Positions 50,275 through 59,477 are shown, counted from the stretch's first letter. The stretch is DNA of 64,000 nt from DSQK01 sp964550175 (GCA_964550175.1 CAZJXP010000001.1:124001-188000); one strand, 5' to 3'. Notes: generated by a model from the letters alone, not told the origin. Program-made: numbers and translations.

Positions 50275-51354
50275 ATGACAAACAACAGAAATTGGCTAAA
50301 AACCTCAATCATTATGGTCGTTCTTGCCGTGCTCATGGCAACATCGGCATTCGCGCAGGACACCACTCGACCGACGATCTCCTCGATCTCGCCGAGCAAC
50401 AACGAAGTGAATTTTGACGCGAACAAGGCCATCACGGTCACGTTCAGTGAAGCGATGGACCCGTCGACCATCAATGCGGACACGTTCACCGTGTTCCGAC
50501 GAACAACGCCCGCATCCGGCTCATACCGAGCGGTAGAAATTGATAAAGTCGTTTCTTACAGCGGCCGCACGGCGACATTCAACCCGAACTATGATTTCAG
50601 CACGGGACAAATCTATGGCAACGTCTTCACAGTAACGGTCACGACCGGCGCGAAGGACCTCGCAGGAAACTCGCTCGGCCAGGACTACATCTGGAGCTTC
50701 ACGACCGGCGGCGACGCGTTCAACACCGGCCCGTCGACCTCGCAGCAAGAACAGATAGCAACGCAGGCAGGCAGCACGGCACCGGTAGCGACGCAAACCG
50801 CGGCGCAAACGACCACGCCCTCGGCAAAGAATAACTTCTGGTGGTGGATCGTCGGCGCGGCAATCTTGCTCGCCTTGATCGCCATCTTGCTCGTCATCGC
50901 GGCGAACCAGAAGCAGAAGAAAGTGCACCACGCGAGAAAGCACACCACGCCGTTCGGCGACGTGCATCCGGTTATTGACCTCGAAGGCATCGGCCCGGTC
51001 TACAACAAGGAGCTCAAGGCGATGGGCATCGACAACACCAAGCAATTGTGGCAGGCGGACGCGAAAGAAGTCGCGAAGAAGACCGGCGCCCCCTTGGCGA
51101 GCGTCATCAGCTGGCAGAACATGGCGGAATTGTCCAGCGTCAATGACATCGGACCCCAGTACGCAGAGCTATTGGAACGCTCGGGCGTCCACAGCATCAG
51201 CGACCTCAAGAAGTACGAGACCGGCAAACTGTTGAAGCTTATCAAGCACAAACAGGCATCTTTGGACATCAAGATCCAGGGAAACACGCCCGGTCACGAC
51301 TTGGTCGCGAACTGGATCCACGAAGCGAAGGGACATCAGAAGTTCAGCGCTTAA
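50275..51354 (+). CDS. Membrane protein with Ig-like and DUF4332 domains
   Basis: The 359-aa protein has a signal peptide ending in SAFA, an Ig-like/Big_5 domain (residues about 30-140; PTISSISPSNNEVNFDANKAITVTFSEAMDPS), a linker, a transmembrane segment (AILLALIAILLVIAA), and a cytoplasmic DUF4332-like helix-hairpin-helix domain (DLEGIGPVYNKELKAMGI, GPQYAELLERSGVHSISDL). The start at 50275 follows a GGGGGTGG site. It may link the surface to a cytoplasmic partner, perhaps DNA. Confidence 0.7.
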   Translation: MTNNRNWLKTSIIMVVLAVLMATSAFAQDTTRPTISSISPSNNEVNFDANKAITVTFSEAMDPSTINADTFTVFRRTTPASGSYRAVEIDKVVSYSGRTATFNPNYDFSTGQIYGNVFTVTVTTGAKDLAGNSLGQDYIWSFTTGGDAFNTGPSTSQQEQIATQAGSTAPVATQTAAQTTTPSAKNNFWWWIVGAAILLALIAILLVIAANQKQKKVHHARKHTTPFGDVHPVIDLEGIGPVYNKELKAMGIDNTKQLWQADAKEVAKKTGAPLASVISWQNMAELSSVNDIGPQYAELLERSGVHSISDLKKYETGKLLKLIKHKQASLDIKIQGNTPGHDLVANWIHEAKGHQKFSA

Positions 51355-51412
51355 TTCAATTTTATTTTTTTGTTTTTCTTTTCAGACTTAGTGAAAACAA
51401 CGAGGAACCACC

Positions 51413-51778
51413 ATGAAAACACTCACAATCAGCACCGACGACCTCAGAAAAGGCTACAACATCGTCACGAAGAAAATCGCGACGAGCACAAAGAAAGCCC
51501 GCAACAAGCTCAGCAAAGCGCAACACCAAACCGAGCACGCCATCAGCAAAAGCCCGAAAGCGGCGGTAGCTATAGCAGCCGGCGTCGGAGCGGCCATCGG
51601 AATCACCGGTGCTGCGATCTGGAACCACGCGCGAAACAAGAACGCGCTCAAAGCAGAAAAGTCCGCGAATGCGGCAAAAGGCGGCAGAATGACCGCGGCG
51701 AAGAACCGAGCCGCCAAGCGTGTGGGCGGAAAAGGCCCAGTAAAAAGCCGTCCTGCCGGCAAGAAAGCGTCGAGGTAA
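51413..51778 (+). CDS. Basic membrane-associated protein with shared tail
   Basis: The 121-aa protein has a basic N-terminus, a glycine/alanine-rich helix (AAVAIAAGVGAAIGITGAAIW) and a very basic C-terminal tail GGRMTAAKNRAAKRVGGKG. The same tail forms the separate 39-aa peptide at 52489. The helix resembles the hydrophobic segments of DUF883-like proteins. It lies 58 bp downstream of the DUF4332 protein. Confidence 0.6.
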   Translation: MKTLTISTDDLRKGYNIVTKKIATSTKKARNKLSKAQHQTEHAISKSPKAAVAIAAGVGAAIGITGAAIWNHARNKNALKAEKSANAAKGGRMTAAKNRAAKRVGGKGPVKSRPAGKKASR

Positions 51779-51780
51779 TC

Positions 51781-52473
51781 ATGAAACCTTTTTTTGCGGC
51801 GGCATTGCTCCTCGCAGTATTACTATCTGCCTGCGTTCCGTTGGGAACGCTCAACTCAGGACGCGTCGTGTTCCTGTTGACGGATGATGCCAAGGATATG
51901 AATGGCGTCACGCGCATCAAGCTCACTGTAGACAGCGTCCAGGCGCATCGGGCGGAAAACGGCTGGATCGCGATCTCATCCACGCCGCAAATGTATGATT
52001 TGCTCGAGCTGAAGGCCTCGGGCACGAGCGTCCTGCTCGCGGACACCCAGCTGAAGGAAGGGAAGTACAACCAAGTGCGACTGCACATATCAAAACTCAT
52101 CGTCACGGACGCCGATGGCGACCATGTCGCGAAGCTCCCGTCGAATGACCTCAAGCTCGTGAGCAATCTGAATGTCGAGAAAAACCAAACGTCAATCGTA
52201 ACGTTTGACTTCATCGCGGATGAATCGCTGCACCTGACGGGCGACGGAACCTATGTGTTCGCCCCAGTCATCCATCTGCAATCGATGGAACGCGCGAATG
52301 TTGACGTCACGGCGCGCAACGATGTGCGGATCAACGACGGCGAAGTGGACGACTACCGAGAAGCCGGAATGGATCTCGATGGCAACTTTACGGAAGGATT
52401 CAAGCTCAAAAAAGACGCAATACTCTTCATTGAAGGAAACAACATCAAGGAAGGGTTCGAAATCAAGGATTGA
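51781..52473 (+). CDS. DUF4382-family lipoprotein
   Basis: The 230-aa protein has a lipoprotein signal (LLAVLLSAC with Cys18) and the DUF4382 core: VFLLTDDAKDMNGVTRIKLTVDSVQAHRAENGW, LLELKASGTSVLL, KYNQVRLHISKLIV. It begins 2 bp after the basic protein, in the same operon. The upstream open frame belongs to another gene's shadow and is not used. The domain occurs in bacterial and archaeal surface lipoproteins of unknown function. Confidence 0.8.
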   Translation: MKPFFAAALLLAVLLSACVPLGTLNSGRVVFLLTDDAKDMNGVTRIKLTVDSVQAHRAENGWIAISSTPQMYDLLELKASGTSVLLADTQLKEGKYNQVRLHISKLIVTDADGDHVAKLPSNDLKLVSNLNVEKNQTSIVTFDFIADESLHLTGDGTYVFAPVIHLQSMERANVDVTARNDVRINDGEVDDYREAGMDLDGNFTEGFKLKKDAILFIEGNNIKEGFEIKD

Positions 52474-52488
52474 GCGGAGGAACAAACA

Positions 52489-52608
52489 ATGGCAAAATCA
52501 AGTCGAGGCGGTCGAATGACCGCGGCAAAGAACCGAGCCGCCAAATCAGCGGGCGGCAAGGGGCACATCAAGAACCGGAAAGCCGGCAAGCGAATCATGA
52601 AATCATAA
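52489..52608 (+). CDS. 39-aa basic peptide, twin of the neighbouring tail
   Basis: The peptide starts MAKSSRGGRMTAAKNRAAKS. Its GGRMTAAKNRAAK segment and the following GGKG...K.R.AGK match the C-terminal tail of the 121-aa protein at both protein and DNA level. It has a GCGGAGG ribosome site and follows the lipoprotein by 15 bp. It is likely a real small protein that binds nucleic acid or an acidic partner. Confidence 0.6.
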   Translation: MAKSSRGGRMTAAKNRAAKSAGGKGHIKNRKAGKRIMKS

Positions 52609-52629
52609 TGCTTCAACACGGAGGCAGCG

Positions 52630-52680
52630 ATGCTTCCTGTTGGACATTTTATGGTCAAACAAACGCACGGAGGTGCATAG
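52630..52680 (+). CDS. Possible 16-aa leader peptide
   Basis: ATG at 52630 with ACGGAGG upstream opens a 16-codon frame (MLPVGHFMVKQTHGGA) that ends just before the ribosome site of the next gene. The ribosome site is its only support, so it may be a small peptide or a translational coupler. Confidence 0.25.
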   Translation: MLPVGHFMVKQTHGGA

Positions 52681-52681
52681 A

Positions 52682-53014
52682 ATGGTATTAATCACAAGCG
52701 TAATAATTGGATTTTTGATAAGCCTAGTCATTTCGGCCGTCGTCATTTTTGTCGCGACGAAGCTGTTCGGCGAGAGCGAAGGGTTCGGCACGGCATTGAT
52801 GGCGGCACTAGCAGGCGCGGTCATCTTCGCGATTGCGGGATACTTCCTCGGCGTCGGGCTGATCGCATCGCTCATCGCAGGAGTGGCTTGGCTGATCGCG
52901 CTCAGCAGCCTGTATAGCATGGGCTTCGTGAAGTCGTTCGTCGTGGCAATCATCATCTGGGTCTTCGCGGCCGTCGTCAGCTATGTGCTGCCGACCATCG
53001 CAGGTCCTTTGTGA
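52682..53014 (+). CDS. Small integral membrane protein
   Basis: The 110-aa protein has about four hydrophobic helices, with LFGESEGFGTALMAALAGAV and YVLPTIAGPL. A CACGGAGGTG site precedes ATG 52682. The stop overlaps the next gene start. I do not recognise the family; the Gly/Ala-rich helices look like a small stress-related membrane protein. Confidence 0.6.
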   Translation: MVLITSVIIGFLISLVISAVVIFVATKLFGESEGFGTALMAALAGAVIFAIAGYFLGVGLIASLIAGVAWLIALSSLYSMGFVKSFVVAIIIWVFAAVVSYVLPTIAGPL

Positions 53015-53223
53015 TGCTCCTCGGCGGACCGTGGGGCCTTTGGGGGCTCTTAGCCCTCATCGCGGCGATTTGGGTCATCTATGATGTGCTCGTGAACAAC
53101 CGAAGGTTATCCGGCGGGATGAAAGCCCTCTGGATCATCCTGGCGCTATTCTTCAGCATCATCACGGCCATTATCTATTATTTCGTCGGACGGGACTCGA
53201 GAAACGACCTGTTCCGCAGGTAA
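53014..53223 (+). CDS. Small membrane protein, PLDc_N-like
   Basis: The 69-aa protein has two helices: GPWGLWGLLALIAAIWVIYDVL and KALWIILALFFSIITAIIYYFVG. It ends GRDSRNDLFRR, which resembles the phospholipase D nuclease N-terminal (PLDc_N) domain. ATG 53014 overlaps the upstream stop (TGATG). No enzyme domain follows, so it is a stand-alone membrane peptide. Confidence 0.65.
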   Translation: MLLGGPWGLWGLLALIAAIWVIYDVLVNNRRLSGGMKALWIILALFFSIITAIIYYFVGRDSRNDLFRR

Positions 53224-53232
53224 GGAGGCACA

Positions 53233-53724
53233 ATGGAATCCAACGAAGGAAAACTGAAGGAAATCAAGCGCTGCATCAACGAGGACGACAGCCTCTACTG
53301 CATCGCGAGCAAGGACGTCGAGCAGTTCGAGAGGGAATGCCGGGAAGAAGGGAAAGACACGCAGCCGATCATGACGTACGGCGACTACATTGTGTTTTTG
53401 AAAGCGGACTGTTCGCCGATGAAGAATATCCCGTTGGCGAAGTTCAACTACACCTCGGGAACGTTCGAGAAGAAGTGGGGCCCGGACCATAAGACAATCG
53501 TCTTGACGCCGAACCACTCCAGCATCCGCAAGGTTGAGATTGAGATCCAGGGGATGGACATCCACAAGATGCGGTTGCTCAAGGATAAGACCGGAGACGT
53601 CATCGAGGACAGCGCTCGCATAAAGATTACGCGACACTATCGCTTTGCCTTGGGAACGCGGGAAAACAAGAAAGACACGCTTTCCGCGTCGCCGGGCGAG
53701 ACTAAGGCGAAGACATTCGCATAA
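53233..53724 (+). CDS. Unknown 163-aa protein
   Basis: I do not recognise this soluble protein. It is strand-rich, with YCIASKDVEQFERECREEG, YGDYIVFLKADCSP and RKVEIEIQGMDIHKMRLLK. AAGGAGG precedes the ATG. It is inside the envelope operon, so a role linked to membrane stress is possible but unsupported. Confidence 0.5.
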   Translation: MESNEGKLKEIKRCINEDDSLYCIASKDVEQFERECREEGKDTQPIMTYGDYIVFLKADCSPMKNIPLAKFNYTSGTFEKKWGPDHKTIVLTPNHSSIRKVEIEIQGMDIHKMRLLKDKTGDVIEDSARIKITRHYRFALGTRENKKDTLSASPGETKAKTFA

Positions 53725-53747
53725 AGCATACAGCGGGAGGTGGGCTC

Positions 53748-53942
53748 ATGTCAAAAAAAGTGTGGAATGAGCTGAGGGATTTTCGGACCTGGGAAGAGAT
53801 GACTGACCTGGTCAACGAAGAGGCCGACCTCAGCAATGAAGAGGAGGAAGAAGGCCCGCTCGCAGGGTTTGAGCGCGCAGGCGAAAACGCCTACGATGAT
53901 GACTTTCTCGCGGAGAAAGCAAATGATTGGTTTGAGAATTAG
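53748..53942 (+). CDS. Small acidic protein of 64 aa
   Basis: I do not recognise this small acidic protein (EEADLSNEEEEEGPLAGFERAG). GGGAGGTGGG precedes the ATG. It is the last small gene before a terminator-like hairpin, in the operon that starts at 49193. Confidence 0.5.
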   Translation: MSKKVWNELRDFRTWEEMTDLVNEEADLSNEEEEEGPLAGFERAGENAYDDDFLAEKANDWFEN

Positions 53943-53957
53943 TCAGTTGATTGTTGT

Positions 53958-53988
53958 GCCTGAGGGACGCCTCGGGCCAATTTTATTT
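53958..53988 (+). terminator. Terminator-like hairpin
   Basis: GCCTGAGG-GACG-CCTCGGGC (53958-53977) is followed by AATTTTATTT. It would end the envelope operon before the AI-2E-type gene at 53997, or weaken read-through into it. Confidence 0.5.
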
Positions 53989-53996
53989 GAGAGCAC

Positions 53997-55064
53997 ATGA
54001 AAAGCCATAACCAGTACCAAAAAGTCGTCCCGTTCATCATTTTTGTGTTGGCGCTCCTGCTGTTATTCGTGCTGGTGCGTCCCGTCATCACCATGCTATT
54101 AGGCAGCGTCCTTCTCGCCTATGTCTGCCATCCGCTCTACAAGCGCATAATGAAGCGCATCCGCTACCGTTCGCTCTCCATTGTGTTTTCCATCCTGATT
54201 GTCGTCGTCATCGCGGCCATTCCGGTCGCGTTCTTGACCTACGAAATCACCCAGCAGGGCTACATCTTCTATGATTCGATATCGACCAACATCGCGGAAG
54301 GGGCAATATTCGGCTATGGCTGCCGAAGCGCCGAATCAAAAGTCTGTTCAGTCATCAACCAAATCGAGCAAATTAGTTTAGAGCGATTGACGGCGTTTGG
54401 TTTCGACAGGCAACTGCAAAAACTTATGCCGCTCGCGGAAGAACAGATAACCCGGTTCATCTTGAGCATTCCGCTGTACCTCGCAGAAATTTTCCTTTCG
54501 CTCGTGCTGTGCTTCTTCATTCTCCAAAGCAGACGGAACATAATCGTCCAGATTTCCGACATCCTTCCGATGCGGACAACAACCAAGAACAAGCTCATCG
54601 CGCAGTTCAAGGCCATCACGCACACCATCATCTACGCGCAGCTGTTCGTCGCCATCGTGCAGGGAGTCATCGCCACTATCGGGTTTTGGCTGTTCGGTGT
54701 GCCTTTTCCCATCATACTGGGACTGGTGGTCGCATTCGCCTCGTTGATTCCGACAATCGGCACGGCGCTCATCTGGGCGCCCATCAGCCTCGGGCTCATC
54801 GTCACCGGTAATTTGACTTCGGACGCCGCTCTCGCGTGGAAAGGGGTCGGGCTGTTCTTCTACGGGCTGGTAATCATCAGCACCATCGACAATTTCCTGC
54901 TCGCAAGAATCGTGAAAGCGAAAGCGAACATCAACCAAATCATCGTCATCGTCGGAGTCATCGGCGGCGGGGCCTTGTTCGGCATTGTCGGACTCTTTAT
55001 CGGGCCGATACTCCTGCCTCTGTTGATCACGTATTTCGAGACGTTCAAGGAACGGTTCAACTAG
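53997..55064 (+). CDS. AI-2E family transporter
   Basis: The 355-aa protein has about eight helices in the AI-2E/PerM pattern: PVITMLLGSVLLAYVCHPLYKRI at the start and, at the end, IGGGALFGIVGLFIGPILLPLL. A GLVVAFASLIPTIGTALIWAPI segment is typical. The family exports small molecules or acts as an antiporter; the name does not prove AI-2 transport. It follows the envelope operon directly. Confidence 0.85.
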   Translation: MKSHNQYQKVVPFIIFVLALLLLFVLVRPVITMLLGSVLLAYVCHPLYKRIMKRIRYRSLSIVFSILIVVVIAAIPVAFLTYEITQQGYIFYDSISTNIAEGAIFGYGCRSAESKVCSVINQIEQISLERLTAFGFDRQLQKLMPLAEEQITRFILSIPLYLAEIFLSLVLCFFILQSRRNIIVQISDILPMRTTTKNKLIAQFKAITHTIIYAQLFVAIVQGVIATIGFWLFGVPFPIILGLVVAFASLIPTIGTALIWAPISLGLIVTGNLTSDAALAWKGVGLFFYGLVIISTIDNFLLARIVKAKANINQIIVIVGVIGGGALFGIVGLFIGPILLPLLITYFETFKERFN

Positions 55065-55205
55065 GCAAACCTTTAAAAAGCCCCTTCTCGAAATAAGATG
55101 AAGAGGCAAGCGAAGGTAGCATTCCGGAAGTTAACTGCCGGGATTTGGTTATTCTCAGAATAATCGGTGTCTATCTTTCTTGTCAGAAACACCGGAGTGA
55201 TTCGA

Positions 55206-56495
55206 ATGAAATTCAGCGAACTAAACATAAAAGAAGAACATAAGGCAGCGCTAGCGAAGATGGGCATCACGGACCCGACGCCCGTGCAAGCGGGCTCATT
55301 GCCGCTATTATTGGCGGGCAAAGACTTAGTTGCGCGAGCCAAAACCGGCTCCGGAAAAACGATTGCGTTTCTCCTTCCGATTTTGCAGAACCTGAAAGCA
55401 AACGCGCACGTGCAGGCGCTGATCCTCGCTCCCACAAGAGAACTCGCCGACCAAATCCACAACGAAGTCATCAAGCTCGACAAGACCGTCAAGGTCATCG
55501 AAATCTACGGCGGAGTGAGTATCACGCCCCAGGTCGAAAAATTGCGAGGCTGGGCGCAAATCGTTGTTGCGACTCCCGGACGAATCCTCGACCACATCAA
55601 CCGAAGGACCATCAACTTCTCAAACTTAGCGTTCGTCGTCTTGGACGAAGCCGACCGCATGCTCGACATGGGCTTCATCGACGACGTCCGAGAGATTCTG
55701 AAGCACACGCCGAAGTCAAGACAAACAATGCTCTTCTCGGCAACGATGCCGCAGCAAGTCATCAGTTTGAGCGAAGAGTACATGAACACACCTGAACACT
55801 TGATCCTCGACCAGGACGAAATCACCGTCAACAAGATCCGACAGATCTGCTACGGCGTCGACAAGAAGGAAAAACTCAACACCTTGATGAAGATCATCTA
55901 CAAGAACAACATCAAGCGCTGCATGGTGTTCACGAACACGAAGACCTGGGCCGACACCATGACCAAAATCATGCGCGGCAAAGGGTTCCGCGTCGCGAGC
56001 ATCCACTCGAATTTGTCGCAAGGCCAACGAACCAAAGTCATCGAAGACTTCAAGAAAGGCATGTTCGAAATCCTCGTCGCGACAGATTTGGCTGCGCGAG
56101 GATTGCACATCGACGACGTCACGCACGTCATCAACTACGACTTGCCTCGCAACCCGAAGGACTACATCCACCGAATCGGACGAACCGGACGAGCGGGCGA
56201 CGAAGGGGACGCAATCTCCTTGCTGACGCAGCAAGATGAGCCGTTGCTTAAAGGAATCGAACGAGAAATCAAGATGTTCCTCGACGTCATTCCCCTCAAA
56301 TCGGACTTCGACGGCACCATCCACGTGCCTAAGCCGCGAGAAATGACGCCCGAAGAGCTCGCGGCCCTCGGACCGGCAGAAGAATACCAATATGCCCCGA
56401 AGAAGAAGGAGTTCACGCCCGGACGCATCAACGCGGACGGCGAACGTGTTGTGCCCGACACTGCGGCGAACACCGACTGGGACAAATGGGATTAA
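55206..56495 (+). CDS. DEAD-box RNA helicase
   Basis: The 429-aa protein carries all DEAD motifs: Q motif (TPVQAGSLP), motif I AKTGSGKT, PTREL, motif II VLDEADRM, SAT, and HRIGRTGRAG. It unwinds RNA with ATP. The N-terminal start at 55206 is the ATG before the conserved MKFSEL; the upstream in-frame codon is unlikely. The C-terminal tail is charged. Confidence 0.95.
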   Translation: MKFSELNIKEEHKAALAKMGITDPTPVQAGSLPLLLAGKDLVARAKTGSGKTIAFLLPILQNLKANAHVQALILAPTRELADQIHNEVIKLDKTVKVIEIYGGVSITPQVEKLRGWAQIVVATPGRILDHINRRTINFSNLAFVVLDEADRMLDMGFIDDVREILKHTPKSRQTMLFSATMPQQVISLSEEYMNTPEHLILDQDEITVNKIRQICYGVDKKEKLNTLMKIIYKNNIKRCMVFTNTKTWADTMTKIMRGKGFRVASIHSNLSQGQRTKVIEDFKKGMFEILVATDLAARGLHIDDVTHVINYDLPRNPKDYIHRIGRTGRAGDEGDAISLLTQQDEPLLKGIEREIKMFLDVIPLKSDFDGTIHVPKPREMTPEELAALGPAEEYQYAPKKKEFTPGRINADGERVVPDTAANTDWDKWD

Positions 56496-56549
56496 TTTTT
56501 TATTCTTTTTTTAGAAACCTTTTTTAACTAGACGCCTAGTGTTATTCTC

Positions 56550-56981
56550 ATGGCGCTCAAGTTCCCCGAATCGACCGAAGAATGCATCTATTTCACGCGC
56601 CGAGCGGACGGAAAATCCAAGACTATGTGCTGGGTGTTCAAGGAACAGTGCAAGAAGTGCAAGAAAGCCCTGATGGGGAAGCCCGTCGAAGGCGGCAAGG
56701 TCAAGATCCGAGCAAAGGAATATGTCTGTCCCGAATGCGGACATTCTGAGGAAAAAGTCGCTCACGAAGACACGTTGACGGCGAACATACAGTACACGTG
56801 CACGTGCGGACACTCCGGCGAAATCCAAATCCCGTTCAAGCGCAAGAACGTCGACGGCGTGAAAGCGCTGGTGTTCAACTGCGACAAATGCAAATCACGC
56901 ATCCTCATCACCAAAAAGATGAAGGACCCGAAGAAAAAGGGCAAAGCCGCGGAAGAAGACGCGGCAGATGATGATGAGTAG
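56550..56981 (+). CDS. Conserved archaeal zinc-ribbon protein
   Basis: The 143-aa protein has several CxxC pairs (CKKCKKA, CPECGHSE, CTCGHSGE, CDKCKSR), forming two or three zinc ribbons, and an acidic tail (AAEEDAADDDE). It resembles conserved archaeal proteins of unknown role in RNA or protein handling. A TATA-like element lies upstream, so it is separate from the helicase. Confidence 0.65.
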   Translation: MALKFPESTEECIYFTRRADGKSKTMCWVFKEQCKKCKKALMGKPVEGGKVKIRAKEYVCPECGHSEEKVAHEDTLTANIQYTCTCGHSGEIQIPFKRKNVDGVKALVFNCDKCKSRILITKKMKDPKKKGKAAEEDAADDDE

Positions 56982-57095
56982 TTCTTAGGTACTGTTTTGA
57001 CGCTACGACAATACTTGGCAAGAGCCTGACTGTCTTTTGTTACCGCCAAGACCGAGACGACAGCCTTTAAATACTTCTAACTGTTGACATTCGTC

Positions 57096-59066
57096 ATGCC
57101 AGCCACGTTTTACATCACCCGGGCGATCGACTACCCGAATGGGAAGCCGCATCTGGGTCACGCATACGAATTCGTGATAGCGGATGCTATCGCGCGTTGG
57201 CACGCATTATCGGGCGAAGACGTGCATTTTCTTTGCGGATTGGACGAGCACGGACAGAAAATAGAAAGGACAGCCAAATTGGCGAATAAAGAGCCGCAAG
57301 CGTTTGTCGATGCGCAAGCGAAGCACTTCATCGCCGCGGCGCACGCGTTGAACGTCAAGTGCTCCGACTTCATCCGAACATCCGAGCCGAGACACATCAC
57401 GGCCGTGCAAGACATCTTTGAACAATTACTTAAACAAGGCGACATCTACAAAGGAAACTACGAAGGACTGTACTGCACGGGCTGCGAAGCGTTCTACACC
57501 GAAAAAGATTTGGTTGAAAACAAGTGCCCCATTCACAAACGAGAAATCGAAAAAGTTAAGGAAGAAAGCTACTTCTTCAAGCTCTCCAAATACCAAGACC
57601 AACTAACAAAACACATCCTGTCGCATCCCGATTTTGTTTTGCCGAAGAAACGAAAGGAGGAATTCCTCAACCACATCAAGGAAGGACTGCACGACATTTC
57701 CGTTTCAAGAACGTCCGTCAAGTGGGGCATCCCTGTGCGGTCTGACCCGAAGCACACGATTTACGTCTGGATCGACGCACTGCCTAATTACATAACTGCA
57801 CTCGGATATCCTAAGGGGGCTTTATTCAAAAAGTTCTGGCCCGCGGACGTGCAAATCGTCGGAAAGGACATCGCGCGATTCCACATCATCATCTGGCCCG
57901 CGTTGTTGTTCGCGTTGAAGCTTCCGCTGCCGCAGAGCGTGCACACGCACGGATTCATCAACGTCGGCGGCGAGAAATTATCCAAAACGACTGGCGTGCA
58001 TGTCGATCCCATTGATATTGTCGAAAAATACGGCGCTGATGCTTTCAGATACTACATGCTGCGCGAAATCCCTGCGGGCGAGGACGGCGACTTCACGGAA
58101 GAGGCGCTTATTGCGCGCGCGAACGGCGACTTGGCCGACGGCATCGGCAATTTATTGAATCGTGTTTCGACGCTCGTGCATTCGCACTTCAACGGAAAGA
58201 TTCCGAAGCCCCACACATTCCAAGCCGTCGACAACGACTTGATTGTGCAGTCCGAGATTGTCAAAGAAGTCGATTCGCTGATGCGCACCTACGAGTGGAA
58301 CAAGGCCATCGAGAAAATCTGGGACTTCATCCGCTATTGCAACAAGTATCTTTCGTTCACGACACCGTGGAAGATAAAAGACGACAAAGAACGATTAGCG
58401 ACGGTGCTGTACTCATTAATCGAATCGTTGCGCATAATTTCCATCCTCAGCTCTGCGTTCATTCCGTCAACGGCAGAAAAAGTGGCGATGCAATTGGACC
58501 AGAAAATAACCTCGTTGAAGGATGCAACGTTTAAGAAGACAACCACGGGAACGCTCACTCTAACAAAACCCGTGTTCCTGAAACTCGAAATGGTTAAAGA
58601 AGACCCGTTCGCGAAACTTAACTTGCGGGTGGCTATCATCGAAGACGTGCAGTCGCACCCGAACGCGGACAAGCTGTACGTCGTCAAGATACACTTAGGA
58701 AAAGAGCACCGACAGCTCGTTGCGGGCATCAAAGCATTCTACCGACCCGAGGATTTGGTTGGGAAGAAAATCATCGTTGTCGCTAATCTCAAGCCAGCGC
58801 AATTGCGCGGCGTCGAGTCGCAAGGTATGATGCTCGCGGCCGAGAAAGGCGGCGCGGTAAAACTATTGGATCCTGGAACGGCAGAAAAGGGCGACCAGGT
58901 GTTTGTCGACGGCGTTACTGAGCATCTCGGAGAGATAACTATCGATGAGTTCGCGAAAGTCACGCTGACAACGAAAGGAAAGAATGTTATTTACGGCGAC
59001 AAAATCCTGAAGACGAAAACGGGACACATCACTTGTGAAATTGAGGATTCGGCGAAGATTAAGTGA
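57096..59066 (+). CDS. metG: Methionyl-tRNA synthetase
   Basis: The 656-aa class I synthetase has HIGH-like HLGHA, a zinc region (CTGCEAFYTEKDLVENKCPIH), KMSKS-like KLSKTTG, and a C-terminal EMAP/Trbp-like tRNA-binding domain (from about residue 540; LNLRVAIIEDVQSHPNADKLY). The TATA-like TTTAAATAC near 57067 fits a leaderless start at 57096. It charges initiator and elongator tRNA-Met. Confidence 0.97.
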   Translation: MPATFYITRAIDYPNGKPHLGHAYEFVIADAIARWHALSGEDVHFLCGLDEHGQKIERTAKLANKEPQAFVDAQAKHFIAAAHALNVKCSDFIRTSEPRHITAVQDIFEQLLKQGDIYKGNYEGLYCTGCEAFYTEKDLVENKCPIHKREIEKVKEESYFFKLSKYQDQLTKHILSHPDFVLPKKRKEEFLNHIKEGLHDISVSRTSVKWGIPVRSDPKHTIYVWIDALPNYITALGYPKGALFKKFWPADVQIVGKDIARFHIIIWPALLFALKLPLPQSVHTHGFINVGGEKLSKTTGVHVDPIDIVEKYGADAFRYYMLREIPAGEDGDFTEEALIARANGDLADGIGNLLNRVSTLVHSHFNGKIPKPHTFQAVDNDLIVQSEIVKEVDSLMRTYEWNKAIEKIWDFIRYCNKYLSFTTPWKIKDDKERLATVLYSLIESLRIISILSSAFIPSTAEKVAMQLDQKITSLKDATFKKTTTGTLTLTKPVFLKLEMVKEDPFAKLNLRVAIIEDVQSHPNADKLYVVKIHLGKEHRQLVAGIKAFYRPEDLVGKKIIVVANLKPAQLRGVESQGMMLAAEKGGAVKLLDPGTAEKGDQVFVDGVTEHLGEITIDEFAKVTLTTKGKNVIYGDKILKTKTGHITCEIEDSAKIK

Positions 59067-59068
59067 TT

Positions 59069-59476
59069 CTATACAACATCAAACTCAACACGAAAACCAT
59101 TAATTTGGTCTTGCTCTAAGGCATAACATTTATCATTGTATTTGGTAACATTATTGCTCGGGATGCCCATAGCGTCAAGCAATTGTCCTACATCCTGCAA
59201 TGACTTCGCACCTTTTAAACTGATTTTTAACCTGAACTCCAGCGGGCGATACTCTGACTCGTCATCGTCGATTGGATATTGTGCCGAACGCATATTGATA
59301 TTACATTCAGACCCCTCATAATAATCAGGACCAGCATAACTAAGTTCAACTCGCGTAACATTTGGCTGGTCTTTCAACGCGAGAAACCTACCCAACATCT
59401 CAAGCTGTGCTTTTGGCACATTGAAATCGTGCAGAAACCGTTCGATGCCTACTTTAAGATAATCAGAATCAGCCAT
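59069..59476 (-). CDS. Unknown 135-aa protein
   Basis: I do not recognise this protein. ATG at 59476 (MADSDYL) directly follows the stop of the upstream gene, so the in-frame start at 59503 is less likely. It is soluble and mixed, with VTRVELSYAGPDYYEGSE and a C-terminal NGFRVEFDVV. It is the last gene of a four-gene operon that begins with a cadherin-like lipoprotein. Confidence 0.5.
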   Translation of the reverse strand: MADSDYLKVGIERFLHDFNVPKAQLEMLGRFLALKDQPNVTRVELSYAGPDYYEGSECNINMRSAQYPIDDDESEYRPLEFRLKISLKGAKSLQDVGQLLDAMGIPSNNVTKYNDKCYALEQDQINGFRVEFDVV

Positions 59477-59477
59477 A

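Noticed and set aside
54378..55109. Long open frame opposite the AI-2E-type transporter
   Set aside because: Low-complexity Asp/Glu/Arg composition is typical of an antisense shadow.
55716..56390. Long open frame opposite the DEAD-box helicase
   Set aside because: It is antisense to a well-supported helicase and shows shadow composition.
57030..57070. Short TGTTACCGCC stretch as another repeat copy
   Set aside because: Only a few bases match, and there is no second end.
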